64,000 nt of DNA from Nocardioides sp. JS614. Its GTDB lineage: Bacteria > Actinomycetota > Actinomycetes > Propionibacteriales > Nocardioidaceae. Positions 13,142-21,935 of the stretch are shown piece after piece. Within the stretch, counting starts at the first letter, position 1. Each line of letters starts with the position of its first letter. The notes under the pieces are model-generated. The model had not been told where the DNA came from. It saw only the letters and a program-made list of their open reading frames with translations, and searched no databases. The DNA lies in the NCBI RefSeq assembly GCF_000015265.1, contig NC_008699.1:3100001-3164000 (forward strand), given 5' to 3'. The position numbers and the translations under genes were made by a program.

Positions 13142-15999
13142 CCACGAACGGAGCACCTGTGAACCCGCCCGTGAACCTGCCCGGCGCCCGCCGCCACGAG
13201 GGACTGCGCAACTTCCCGCCGGTCGAGGACTGGGACCACCACGTCGAGTACGACGCCAAGGCCCATCCGCGCAAGGTCCCGCACACCTACTCCCTGATCC
13301 CGACGATCTGCTTCAACTGCGAGTCGTCGTGCGGGCTGCTGGCCTACGTCGACCACGAGGACCTCTCGATCAAGAAGTTCGAGGGCAACCCGGCCCACCC
13401 GGGGTCCCGCGGCCGCAACTGCGCCAAGGGCCCGGCCACGATCAACCAGGTCCACGACCCGGAGCGGATCCTGCACCCGCTGCGCCGGGTCGGGGAGCGC
13501 GGCTCGGGGCAGTTCGAGCAGGTGAGCTGGGAGGAGGCGCTGACCGACATCGCGACCCGGATCCGGGGCGCGATCGTCGAGGACCGGCGCGACGAGGTGA
13601 TGTACCACGTGGGTCGTCCGGGTGAGGACGGCTTCGTCGAGCGGGTGCTCCAGGCCTGGGGCGTCGACGGGCACAACAGCCACACCAACGTGTGCTCGTC
13701 GGGCGGGCGCAGCGGCTACACCCACTGGATGGGCTACGACCGGCCGTCGCCGGACTACGCCAACGCCAAGACGATCCTGCTGCTGTCCTCGCACCTGGAG
13801 ACCGGCCACTACTTCAACCCGCACGCCCAGCGGATCATGGAGGCCAAGCAGAACGGCGCCAAGATCGCGGTGCTGGACCTGCGGCTCTCGAACACCGCCT
13901 CGCACGCCGACCTGTGGATCGCGCCGTGGCCGGGCAGCGAGGGAGCGATCTTCCTGGCCGTGGCCTCCTACCTGCTGCGCACCGGGAGCATCGACCGTGA
14001 GTTCATCCGGCGCTGGGTGAACTGGGACGTGTACCTCGAGCGGCTGCATCCCGGGACACCGAAGGACTTCGACGCGTTCCTGGCCCGGCTCACCGAGGAC
14101 TACGCGCGCTACACCTTCGAGTACGCCGCGGAGGTGGCCCACGTCGAGGTCGAGCAGCTCGAGGCCCTGGCCCGGATGGTGGCCGATGGCGGCACCCGGC
14201 TCGCCACCCACACGTGGCGCTCGGCCGCGGCCGGCAACCTCGGCGGCTGGCAGATCACCAGGTCGCTGTTCTTCCTCAACGTGCTGACCGGCAGCGTCGG
14301 CACCGCGGGTGGCACCCACCCCAACGGCTGGGACAAGATCATCGCCCACCATCCGCTGATGCCCGAGGCGAACGAGGCCTGGAGCGAGCTGCTGTGGCCG
14401 ATCGAGTACCCGTTGACGACGAACGAGATGTCGACGCTGCTGCCGCACCTGCTCCAGGAGGGCCGCGGGAGGCTGGAGGTCTACTTCAGCCGGGTCTACA
14501 ACCCGCTGTGGGTCAACCCCGACGGGTTCACCTGGATCGACGTGCTCAAGGACGAATCGAAGATCGGCCTGCACGTCGCGCTCACCCCGACCTGGAGCGA
14601 GTCCGCGGCCTTCGCCGACTACGTGCTGCCCATGGGCCACGCGTCGGAACGCCACGACACGATGTCCTTCGAGACGCACACCTCCAAGTGGCTGGCCTTC
14701 CGCCAGCCGGTGACCCGGGTGGCGATGGAGCGGCGCGGCATCCCCTACCGCGACAGCCGCGACACCAACCCCGGTGAGGTCTGGGAGGAGAACGAGTTCT
14801 GGTTCGAGCTGTCCTGGCAGATCGACCCCGACGGCTCGCTGGGCATCCGCCGCTACTTCGAGTCCCCGGACCGCCCCGGGGAGCGGATGACCCAGGACGA
14901 GTACTACGAGACGGTCTTCTCCACCAACGTCCCAGGCCTGCCGGAGGCCGCGCGGGCACAGGGCCTGTCACCGTTGCAGTACATGCGCAGGTACGGCGTG
15001 TTCGAGGTGGCGCGCGACCTGTACCGGCTCGACGAGCGACCGCTCAGCGCGGCCGAGCTCGAAGGCGCGGTCCCCGACGAGAACGGCGTCCTGCGCAAGC
15101 CGGTCACCCTGGAGAGCCAGCCGCCGCTGGTCGGCGAGGCCGGCGCGGTCGGCCTCGTGCACGAGGACGGCACCAGGACGGCGGGCTGGCTGTCGCCGTC
15201 GCGCAAGCTCGAGCTGTACTCCACGACCCTCGCGGACTGGGGCTGGCCGGAGCATGCCACCCCGGGCTACATCGAGTCCCACGTCGCCGCCACCCGGATC
15301 GACCGTGCCGACCAGGAGTTCGTGCTGATGCCGAACTTCCGGCTCCCCACCCTGGTGCACACCCGGTCCGGCAACGCCAAGTACCTCAACGAGATCGCCA
15401 ACACGCACCCGCTGTGGTTCAACACCGCGGACGCTGCCGCGCTGGACGTCGGCACCGGCGACCTGGTCCGGGTCACCACGGAGATCGGCCACTTCGTGGT
15501 CCGGGCCTGGGCGACCGAGGCGATCCGGCCGGGCGTCGTGGGCCTCTCCCACCACATGGGCCGCTGGATGCAGGACGGCCATCCCGGGAGCCGCTGGGTG
15601 ATGGGCAAGGTGGACCTGCAGCGCAGCGACGAGGGGGTCTGGAAGCTGCGGTACGTCGACACCGTCAAGCCCTTCACCAGCGAGGATCCGGACTCCGAGC
15701 GGATCTACTGGGACGACCCCGGCGTGCACCAGAACCTGGCGTTCCCGGTGCAGCCGGACCCGGTCTCGGGCATGCACTGCTGGCACCAGAAGGTGCGCAT
15801 CGAGAAGGCGCACGAGGGTGACCGGTACGGCGACGTGGAGGTCGACGTGAACAAGTCGCGCGAGGCCTACCGGCGCTGGCTGGCCATCGCGCGACCGGGT
15901 CCCGGGCCGGACGGGCAGCGCCGCCCCGAGTTCTTGATGCGGCACGTGACCCCCAAACGCAAGGCCTACCGGTTCGCGGCGGCCGGAGCGACGCGATGA
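13138..15999 (+). CDS. Molybdopterin (bis-MGD) oxidoreductase catalytic subunit, SoeA/PsrA-like
   Basis: 953-residue DMSO-reductase-family protein. A 4Fe-4S set is at C58, C61, C65 and C95 (CFNCESSC...NCAKGP). Mo-cofactor segments include NVCSSGGRSGYTHWMG, LDLRLSNTASHADLWIAPWPGSEGA and a C-terminal molydopterin-binding domain (ANTHPLWFNTADAAALDVGTGDLVRV). There is no twin-arginine signal (start MTTNGAPVNPP), so the enzyme is cytoplasmic. This fits SoeABC sulfite:quinone oxidoreductases better than exported polysulfide or thiosulfate reductases. The persulfide dioxygenases beside it would supply sulfite. Substrate is inference; a cytoplasmic polysulfide or other oxyanion reductase remains possible. 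Starting ATG overlaps the upstream stop. Confidence 0.85.
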   Translation: MTTNGAPVNPPVNLPGARRHEGLRNFPPVEDWDHHVEYDAKAHPRKVPHTYSLIPTICFNCESSCGLLAYVDHEDLSIKKFEGNPAHPGSRGRNCAKGPATINQVHDPERILHPLRRVGERGSGQFEQVSWEEALTDIATRIRGAIVEDRRDEVMYHVGRPGEDGFVERVLQAWGVDGHNSHTNVCSSGGRSGYTHWMGYDRPSPDYANAKTILLLSSHLETGHYFNPHAQRIMEAKQNGAKIAVLDLRLSNTASHADLWIAPWPGSEGAIFLAVASYLLRTGSIDREFIRRWVNWDVYLERLHPGTPKDFDAFLARLTEDYARYTFEYAAEVAHVEVEQLEALARMVADGGTRLATHTWRSAAAGNLGGWQITRSLFFLNVLTGSVGTAGGTHPNGWDKIIAHHPLMPEANEAWSELLWPIEYPLTTNEMSTLLPHLLQEGRGRLEVYFSRVYNPLWVNPDGFTWIDVLKDESKIGLHVALTPTWSESAAFADYVLPMGHASERHDTMSFETHTSKWLAFRQPVTRVAMERRGIPYRDSRDTNPGEVWEENEFWFELSWQIDPDGSLGIRRYFESPDRPGERMTQDEYYETVFSTNVPGLPEAARAQGLSPLQYMRRYGVFEVARDLYRLDERPLSAAELEGAVPDENGVLRKPVTLESQPPLVGEAGAVGLVHEDGTRTAGWLSPSRKLELYSTTLADWGWPEHATPGYIESHVAATRIDRADQEFVLMPNFRLPTLVHTRSGNAKYLNEIANTHPLWFNTADAAALDVGTGDLVRVTTEIGHFVVRAWATEAIRPGVVGLSHHMGRWMQDGHPGSRWVMGKVDLQRSDEGVWKLRYVDTVKPFTSEDPDSERIYWDDPGVHQNLAFPVQPDPVSGMHCWHQKVRIEKAHEGDRYGDVEVDVNKSREAYRRWLAIARPGPGPDGQRRPEFLMRHVTPKRKAYRFAAAGATR

Positions 16000-17129
16000 G
16001 GCTGCTGGGCCGTGACCGCACGGCCGCGGACGTCGACCTCGCGGCCGTGCACGCCGCCCTGGGCACCGTCATGGACCCGGAGCTGCAGCTGCCGCTGCCC
16101 GACGCCGGGATGGTCGGCGAGGTCTCGGCCGACCGTTCCGGCACGGTCACCGTCGAGGTGCGGCTGACCACGCCGACCTGCCCGTTGCGCGAGACGCTGA
16201 GCCGCGACGTCACCGCCGCGGTGGGGGCCCTCGTCGGGGTGGCGCGGGTCGAGGTGAGGTTCGGTGCGATGTCGGACCGCGAGCGCCTGGACCTGGCCTC
16301 TCGGCTGCGGGGCGGCCGCGAGGCGGGCCATCCCTTCGGCTCCCGCTCGACCACCCAGGTCTACGCCGTGGCGAGCGGCAAGGGCGGGGTGGGGAAGTCC
16401 ACGGTGACCGCCAACCTGGCGGTGGCGCTGGCCCGGCAGGGCAAGCGGGTCGGGGTCCTCGACGCCGACGTGTGGGGCTACTCCATGCCGCACCTGTTCG
16501 GCGTACGCCGCGCGCCGGTCGCGCTGAAGGGCCTGATGCTCCCGGTCGAGGCGCACGGTGTCGCGCTCATGTCGGTCGGCTTCTTCGTCGACGACCAGGA
16601 GCCGGTCGTGTGGCGCGGGCCGATGCTCCACAAGGCGATCGAGCAGTTCCTCGGCGACGTCCACTGGGGCGAGCTCGACGTCCTGCTCGTCGACCTGCCG
16701 CCCGGCACCGGGGACGTCACGATCTCGCTGCTCGAGCTGGTCCCGGACGCCCAGCTGGTCGCGGTGACGACCCCGCAGCCGGCCGCGCGGACCGTGGCGG
16801 AGCGGGTCGGCCGGATGGCGCTGGACGCCCGGATGCCGATCGCCGGGGTGGTGGAGAACATGTCCGCCCTCGTGTGCGGCTCGTGCCACGAGAGCACGCC
16901 GCTCTTCGGGTCCGGCGGTGGCCGGCAGCTCGCGGACACGATCGGGGCCCCCCTGCTCGCTCAGGTCCCGCTCGACCTGGCCGTCCGCGAGGGCGGCGAC
17001 GCGGGGACGCCCGTGGTCCTGTCGGCACCCGCCTCGTCCGCGGCCCAGGAGCTGTCTCGGATGGCCGCCGGCCTGCCCGTCGTCCGGCGCAGCATCGTGG
17101 GACGACCGCTGCCCCTCAGCGTCGTCTGA
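15996..17129 (+). CDS. Mrp/ApbC-type Fe-S cluster carrier ATPase with N-terminal MIP18 domain
   Basis: 377-residue P-loop NTPase of the Mrp/NBP35 group, which binds and hands on 4Fe-4S clusters in the cytoplasm. Residues about 15-95 are a DUF59/MIP18 domain (MDPELQLPLPDAGMV, TTPTCPL). The deviant Walker A SGKGGVGKST is at 127-136, LLVDLPPGTGD is the switch region, and the bridging CxxC is CGSC near residue 290. It overlaps the molybdoenzyme gene by 4 bp (ATGA). A housekeeping Mrp is normally elsewhere in the genome. One coupled to an enzyme with five predicted Fe-S clusters suggests a dedicated maturation factor. Confidence 0.87.
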   Translation: MRLLGRDRTAADVDLAAVHAALGTVMDPELQLPLPDAGMVGEVSADRSGTVTVEVRLTTPTCPLRETLSRDVTAAVGALVGVARVEVRFGAMSDRERLDLASRLRGGREAGHPFGSRSTTQVYAVASGKGGVGKSTVTANLAVALARQGKRVGVLDADVWGYSMPHLFGVRRAPVALKGLMLPVEAHGVALMSVGFFVDDQEPVVWRGPMLHKAIEQFLGDVHWGELDVLLVDLPPGTGDVTISLLELVPDAQLVAVTTPQPAARTVAERVGRMALDARMPIAGVVENMSALVCGSCHESTPLFGSGGGRQLADTIGAPLLAQVPLDLAVREGGDAGTPVVLSAPASSAAQELSRMAAGLPVVRRSIVGRPLPLSVV

Positions 17130-17133
17130 GCAG

Positions 17134-18660
17134 ATGCGCCCACGGATCGTGCCATCGGCGCGGGGTGACGTCGTCGCCGGTGTGACCGTCGCGCTGGTGC
17201 TGGTCCCGCAGGCGCTCGCCTATGCGACGATCGCCGGACTCGATCCCGTCTACGGCCTGTACGCCGCCGTGGCCGCGCCCATCGCCGGGGCGCTGGTCGG
17301 GTCCTCCCCGTACCTGCAGACCGGCCCGGTCGCGGTGACCAGCCTGCTGACGTTCGGCGCACTGGAGCCCCTCGCGCGACCGGAGACGCTGCGCTTCGCC
17401 GCGCTCGCGGCCGTGCTCGCCGTCCTGGTCGGCATGGTGCGGGTCCTGCTCGGCCTCCTCGGCGGCGGCCCGATCGCCTACCTGATGTCCCAGCCCGTCG
17501 TGGTCAGCTTCACGACCGCGGCGGCGCTCCTGATCATCGGGACCCAGGTGCCGGCCCTCCTCGGGATGCAGGGCGACTCGGCCAACCCCTTGGTGGGCGC
17601 CGTCCGGGCGCTGGCCGACCCCGCAGCGTGGAGCTGGACCGACCTGGTCGTCGGACTGGTCGCGATGACGCTGATGCTCGGCAGCCGGCGCGTCTGGTCG
17701 CTGTTCCCCGGCGCCCTGCTGGCCGTCGTCCTCGCCGTGGTCTGGAGCCGGGCGACGGGCTACGACGGGCGCACGGTCGGCGCGGTGGACCTCTCGTACA
17801 GCACTCCCCAGGGCGTGTCGGCCACCGATCTCGCGACCCTCCTGGTGCCCGCCCTCGTCATCGCGATCGTCGGCTTCGCCGAGCCGGCCTCCATCGCTCG
17901 TCGCTACGCCGCCGCGGACCGGCAGCCGTGGAACCCGAACCTTGAGTTCGTCGGGCAGGGGCTGGCCAACCTCGCGTCCGGCGCGGCCGGCGGGTTCCCC
18001 GTCGGCGGCTCGTTCTCGCGCACCAGCCTGAACCGGCTCAGCGGGGCTCGGACCCGGTGGAGCGGCGGCATCACCGGGCTGGTGGTCCTGGCCATCCTCC
18101 CGTTCGTGTCCGTGCTGTCCGCGCTGCCGCTCGCCGTCCTGGCCGGCCTGGTGATCGGGGCGGTCGCCTCCCTGGTCGACGTGCGGACGCCGCTGCTCTA
18201 CTGGCGCTGGTCGAAGCCGCAGTTCTCCGTGGGGGTGCTCACCGCGGTCGCCACGATGGCCCTGGCGCCCCGGGTCGAGCGGGGTGTCCTGGTCGGTGTC
18301 GCGGCCGCGCTGGCGGTGCACCTGTGGCGCGAGATGGGGGTGCACCTGCCCGCCTTCGTGGAGGACGCGACCCTGCACCTGCGGCCGACCGGCGTGCTCT
18401 ACTTCGGCTCGGCTCCGGCTCTCGAGAGGAGCATCTCGAGGCTGATCGCGGAGCACCCCTCCGTCGACCGGGTGGTGCTGCACCTGGACCGGATCGGCCG
18501 GCTCGACCTCACCGGCGCGCTGATGCTGCGCGACATCCTCGCCGACGCGGAGAGCGCCGGGCGCACGTTCGAGATCCGGGGTGCTCGCGCACACGCCGCG
18601 GGACTGCTGGTGCGGTTGCTGGGGCCGGAAGCACGCATCTGCGGTGACGACGTGGCCTGA
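17134..18660 (+). CDS. SulP-family anion transporter with STAS domain
   Basis: 508-residue membrane transporter starting at the ATG at 17134, 4 bp after the Mrp stop. The SulP signature is clear: GDVVAGVTVALVLVPQALAYATIAGLDPVYGLYAA, GSSPYLQTGPVAVTSLL, GFPVGGSFSRTSLNRLSGARTRWSG. About 12-14 helices are followed by a C-terminal STAS domain (about 405-500: LRPTGVLYFGSAPALERSI, VVLHLDRIGRLDLTGALML). SulP proteins carry sulfate, bicarbonate or other anions, in either direction depending on the member. At the end of a sulfur-oxidation operon, sulfate is the likely substrate, with release of the end product as one option. Confidence 0.9.
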   Translation: MRPRIVPSARGDVVAGVTVALVLVPQALAYATIAGLDPVYGLYAAVAAPIAGALVGSSPYLQTGPVAVTSLLTFGALEPLARPETLRFAALAAVLAVLVGMVRVLLGLLGGGPIAYLMSQPVVVSFTTAAALLIIGTQVPALLGMQGDSANPLVGAVRALADPAAWSWTDLVVGLVAMTLMLGSRRVWSLFPGALLAVVLAVVWSRATGYDGRTVGAVDLSYSTPQGVSATDLATLLVPALVIAIVGFAEPASIARRYAAADRQPWNPNLEFVGQGLANLASGAAGGFPVGGSFSRTSLNRLSGARTRWSGGITGLVVLAILPFVSVLSALPLAVLAGLVIGAVASLVDVRTPLLYWRWSKPQFSVGVLTAVATMALAPRVERGVLVGVAAALAVHLWREMGVHLPAFVEDATLHLRPTGVLYFGSAPALERSISRLIAEHPSVDRVVLHLDRIGRLDLTGALMLRDILADAESAGRTFEIRGARAHAAGLLVRLLGPEARICGDDVA

Positions 18661-18666
18661 GCGAGG

Positions 18667-20025
18667 TCAGCGCTGCTCGGCGAGACCGAGCCGCACCGCG
18701 TTCGTGTACTCGTCGTCGATCAGCACCACGTCGTGGCCGTCCCGGGCCAGCAGGCTGGCGGCAATCGAGGCCCGGAACCCCGACGCGCAGTGCACCCACA
18801 GCTTCGCGTCGCGGGGCAGCTCACCTGTCCGGTCCGGCACGCGGTGGATCGGCACGTGCAGCGACCCGGGGATCGCGGACTGCTGCCGCTCGTCGTCCTG
18901 GCGCACGTCGAGCACGGTCGCGTGGTGTGCGCCGGCCAGGTCGCCGAACTCCGCCCGGGGGTAGGACTCGGGTCGCCGACCGTCGGCCAGGTCCTCGATC
19001 CGGCCGACCGCCGCGCCCCCAGGGCGCTCGATCCCGATCCGGACCATCTGGCGCTGGGCCCGCGCCACCTGGTCCGAACTGCTGCCGATGAGCGTCACGG
19101 GCGTGTCCCAGGGCATCAACCAGCCGAGGTACGTCGAGAACTGGTCCGACTCGAGCTCGATGCCGACGGTGCCACTGACATGACCGGCCGCGTACGCCCG
19201 GCGACTGCGCAGGTCGACCACCCACTCGCCGGCGCGGATCGAGGCGCGCAACCGCTCCGGGTCGACCGGCACCGCAGGCGCGAGGTCGGGCCGCTCCGGG
19301 CCCACGGCGTTCCGCTCGCCCATGTGCGTGTAGTAGTCGGGATAGGGCGTGAGGTTCGCCAGCAGCTCCTCGACGAACCCGTCCTCGCCGGCCGCGGTGA
19401 GCGCATCGTTCTGCTCGCGCTCCTCCCCCATCGTCGAACGGTCCGCGCCGGTGGTCGATCCGGCCGAGCAGAAGCTCCCGAAGCCGTGGGTGGGGAAGAT
19501 CCGAGCGTCGTCATCGAACGCCCCGGAGAGCCGACGAGCGGACCGGAACTGCTCGCGGGTCAGCTCCTCGGCATGCTCCGGGCCGAGCAGGTCGGTCCGG
19601 CCGACGCTTCCGTAGAGGAGGGACCCGCCGGTGAACACCGCGGGCGGGTCGTCGTCCTCGCCGAAGGCGACGTAGCTGAGGTGGTGGAAGGTGTGCCCGG
19701 GCGTGTGCAGCGCGCGCACCGTGAGGCCGCCGTACCGGAGCTCGTCGCCACTCCGAACGGCGCGCCGGCGAAAGGCGACGTCGTCATCGGCACAGACGAG
19801 GTGGTCGACACCCGCACGACGCGCCAGCGCGGCGCCACCGCTCACGTAGTCGTTGTGGAGGTGGGTCTCCGCCACCGCGCCGAGCGCGAGACCGCGAGCC
19901 ACGAGGAGCCCCTCCACCCGGTCGATGTCGCGCTGCGGGTCCACGACGACCGCCGTGGTGCCGTCGTGGACGACGTAGCTCCGGTCGCCGAGCTCGGTGG
20001 TCTCGAGCACCTCCACCTGGGCCAT
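18667..20025 (-). CDS. CstB-like metallo-beta-lactamase - rhodanese - rhodanese fusion
   Basis: 452 residues; ATG at 20025 with GGAAGG upstream. Residues 1-240 are an MBL fold of the persulfide-dioxygenase group, with HLHNDYVSGG at 55-64 and LHTPGHTFHHLSY. The first rhodanese (about 260-340) has no Cys in its active loop (LIGSSSDQVARAQ). The second (about 365-450) has an intact loop, HCASGFRASIAASLL. This dioxygenase/pseudo-rhodanese/rhodanese order is that of CstB. Odd: the Asp iron ligand found as GD in ETHE1 and in the 9588 gene is GG here (VFTGGSLLYGSVGRTDL), so dioxygenase activity is uncertain. It converges with SulP with 6 bp between the stops. Confidence 0.85.
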   Translation of the reverse strand: MAQVEVLETTELGDRSYVVHDGTTAVVVDPQRDIDRVEGLLVARGLALGAVAETHLHNDYVSGGAALARRAGVDHLVCADDDVAFRRRAVRSGDELRYGGLTVRALHTPGHTFHHLSYVAFGEDDDPPAVFTGGSLLYGSVGRTDLLGPEHAEELTREQFRSARRLSGAFDDDARIFPTHGFGSFCSAGSTTGADRSTMGEEREQNDALTAAGEDGFVEELLANLTPYPDYYTHMGERNAVGPERPDLAPAVPVDPERLRASIRAGEWVVDLRSRRAYAAGHVSGTVGIELESDQFSTYLGWLMPWDTPVTLIGSSSDQVARAQRQMVRIGIERPGGAAVGRIEDLADGRRPESYPRAEFGDLAGAHHATVLDVRQDDERQQSAIPGSLHVPIHRVPDRTGELPRDAKLWVHCASGFRASIAASLLARDGHDVVLIDDEYTNAVRLGLAEQR

Positions 20026-20117
20026 GGGATCACCTTCCAGCCGACGGGCACGGGATCCCCCGGTGCCCCGATCACGGGTGCATGATTCACCGCAGCCAGA
20101 AATGCCTGCCGCCTCGG

Positions 20118-21203
20118 TCAGTCGCGACAGGGCAGGGACAGGGTGAACGTCGCTCCGGTGCCGAGACCCGCCGAGGCCGCTGTGACGTCACCACCGTGGG
20201 CACGCGCGATCCCGCGCGCGATGGTGAGCCCGATGCCCGACCCGGCGGACCGGCGCAGCTGCCCGGGCGCGCGGTAGAAGCGCTCGAAGACCCGCTCGAC
20301 GTCATCCCCGGCCAGGCCGACCCCGGTGTCGGCGACCTCGACCTCCGCCATCGTCGAGCGCCGGGTGCGGACCGTGACCGTGCCGCCGGCAGGGGTGGCC
20401 AGCAACGCGTTGCCGAGCAGGTTGGTCAGCACCTGGGTGATCCGGTCCGGGTCGACGTGCACGGGCACCGCCGGTGCAGCGGCGACCTCCAGCGTGACGT
20501 GGGCGTCCTGGAACTGCGGCGCGAGCCGCGCCGCTGCCTTCCGGGCGATCTCGGCGAGGTCCTCGTCGCGGAGCGAGAGGTCGAGCCGGCGCTCCTCCGT
20601 GCGGGACAGGTCGGACAGGTCGTCGGCGAGGCGATGCAGCCGCCGAAGCTCGACGCTGAGCGAGGCGAGGGTCGCCTGGTCGGCGGCGAACACGCCGTCG
20701 ATCATCCCTTCGACGTAGCCGTCGAGCGAGGTGAGCGGCGTACGCATCTCGTGCGCGACCTCGCCGAGCAGCCTGGTCCGTCGGCTCTCGGTGGCCGCGA
20801 GGGCGTTCGCCAGAGCGTTGACGTCGGAGGCCAGCTCGGCAAGCTCCGGCTCGGACGGCGCCGGGACCTTCACGTCGTAGTGCCCGGCCGCGATCTGCCG
20901 GGTCGCGTCGCGCACCGTGTCCAGCGGCTGGAGCAGCCGCCGCGTCGCGAGTACGGCGAGAACCGCGGCCACGACGACGCTGGCGAGCACGCCGACCACG
21001 AGCGCCGTGTTCACCGCCGAGACGAACGCGAGGTGCACGTCCGGTCCGCGGCCCATCATGGTCGGCCCCTCGCCCATCATGCCCATCCGACGGTCGAACA
21101 GGCGTGGGGCCAGCAGCCGGACGGTCAGGTAGGACACGGTGGCGCCGAGGACCGCGACCAGCGCGTAGGAGGCGAACAGCCGCCAGGGCAGTCGCACGTT
21201 CAC
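20118..21203 (-). CDS. Sensor histidine kinase with Met-rich extracytoplasmic loop
   Basis: 361 residues from the GTG at 21203, which overlaps the response-regulator stop (GTGA). Helix 1 is at about 5-25. A short outer loop of about 35 residues carries MGMMGEGPTMMGRGPDVHL, rich in Met with one His. Helix 2 is at about 65-88. HAMP (RRLLQPLDTVRDATRQIAAG), HisKA with EVAHEMRTPLTSLDGYV (phosphorylated His) and the ATPase domain (NLLGNALLATP, VADTGVGLAGDDVERVFERFYR, GSGIGLTIARG) follow. The Met-rich loop is a reasonable Cu(I) or Ag(I) site, which fits the copper genes nearby; this is inference. Its partner is 21200-21898. Confidence 0.9.
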   Translation of the reverse strand: MNVRLPWRLFASYALVAVLGATVSYLTVRLLAPRLFDRRMGMMGEGPTMMGRGPDVHLAFVSAVNTALVVGVLASVVVAAVLAVLATRRLLQPLDTVRDATRQIAAGHYDVKVPAPSEPELAELASDVNALANALAATESRRTRLLGEVAHEMRTPLTSLDGYVEGMIDGVFAADQATLASLSVELRRLHRLADDLSDLSRTEERRLDLSLRDEDLAEIARKAAARLAPQFQDAHVTLEVAAAPAVPVHVDPDRITQVLTNLLGNALLATPAGGTVTVRTRRSTMAEVEVADTGVGLAGDDVERVFERFYRAPGQLRRSAGSGIGLTIARGIARAHGGDVTAASAGLGTGATFTLSLPCRD

Positions 21204-21898
21204 CGGGGCCGTCCGATGAACTTGTAGCCGACGCCGCGCACGGTCGCGATGAGGTGCGGGTCGGTCGCGTCGTCGCCGAGCTCGGCCCGGAGATTGCGGA
21301 TGTGGACGTCGACGACCCGCTCGTCGCCGTAGAAGTCGTTGCCCCACACCTGCTCGAGCAGCTGCGCCCGCGAGAACACCCGGCCCGGGGCCCGCACCAG
21401 GGCATGAAGGAGGTCGAACTCGAGGGCCGTCAGCCGCACGGGCGCGCCGTCCACCGTGATCTCCCGCCCGATCGGGTCGACGGTCAGCTCGTCGAACCGC
21501 AGGCGCGGATCGTCGCCGGTGGTTCCGTCGCGTCGGCGACGCAGCACGGACTTCACCCGGGCGGTGACCTCACGCGGGCTGAACGGCTTGGTGACATAGT
21601 CGTCCGCGCCGACGCCGAGCCCGACCAGCTTGTCGACCTCCTCGCTGCGCGCGGTGACCAGGATGACGTAGGTGTCGGCGACGGTCCGCAGGCGGCGGAG
21701 GACCTCCAGGCCGTCCATGCCGGGCATCATCACGTCCAGCAGCACCAGGTCGACCGGCTCGGCCGAGCCGGCGCGCAGCTCGGCGAGCGCGGCGGCCCCG
21801 TCCGCGGCCTCCGACACCACGAAGCCCTCCGCCTCGAGGTAGCCGCGCAGCACGGTCCGGATCGGTGGCTCGTCGTCCACGACGAGGATTCTCGTCAT
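21200..21898 (-). CDS. OmpR-family response regulator
   Basis: 232 residues. Receiver domain with VVDDEPPIR, phospho-Asp in LVLLDVMMPGMDG, and the KPF motif (ADDYVTKPFSPRE); C-terminal winged helix with RLTALEFDLLHALVRAPGRVFSR and DERVVDVHIRNLRAELG...VRGVGYKF. It works with the kinase at 20118, whose gene it overlaps by 4 bp. It is 37 bp downstream of the Met-rich exported protein gene. A TGAAG-N6-TGAAG box upstream of that gene recurs at the Cu-ATPase and multicopper oxidase promoters; 11-bp direct repeats are what OmpR-type dimers bind. It is therefore the leading candidate to bind them. Confidence 0.92.
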   Translation of the reverse strand: MTRILVVDDEPPIRTVLRGYLEAEGFVVSEAADGAAALAELRAGSAEPVDLVLLDVMMPGMDGLEVLRRLRTVADTYVILVTARSEEVDKLVGLGVGADDYVTKPFSPREVTARVKSVLRRRRDGTTGDDPRLRFDELTVDPIGREITVDGAPVRLTALEFDLLHALVRAPGRVFSRAQLLEQVWGNDFYGDERVVDVHIRNLRAELGDDATDPHLIATVRGVGYKFIGRPR

Positions 21899-21935
21899 CC
21901 CTCACCTCCCCGGACGCCCGCGGCACAGTGGCGGA

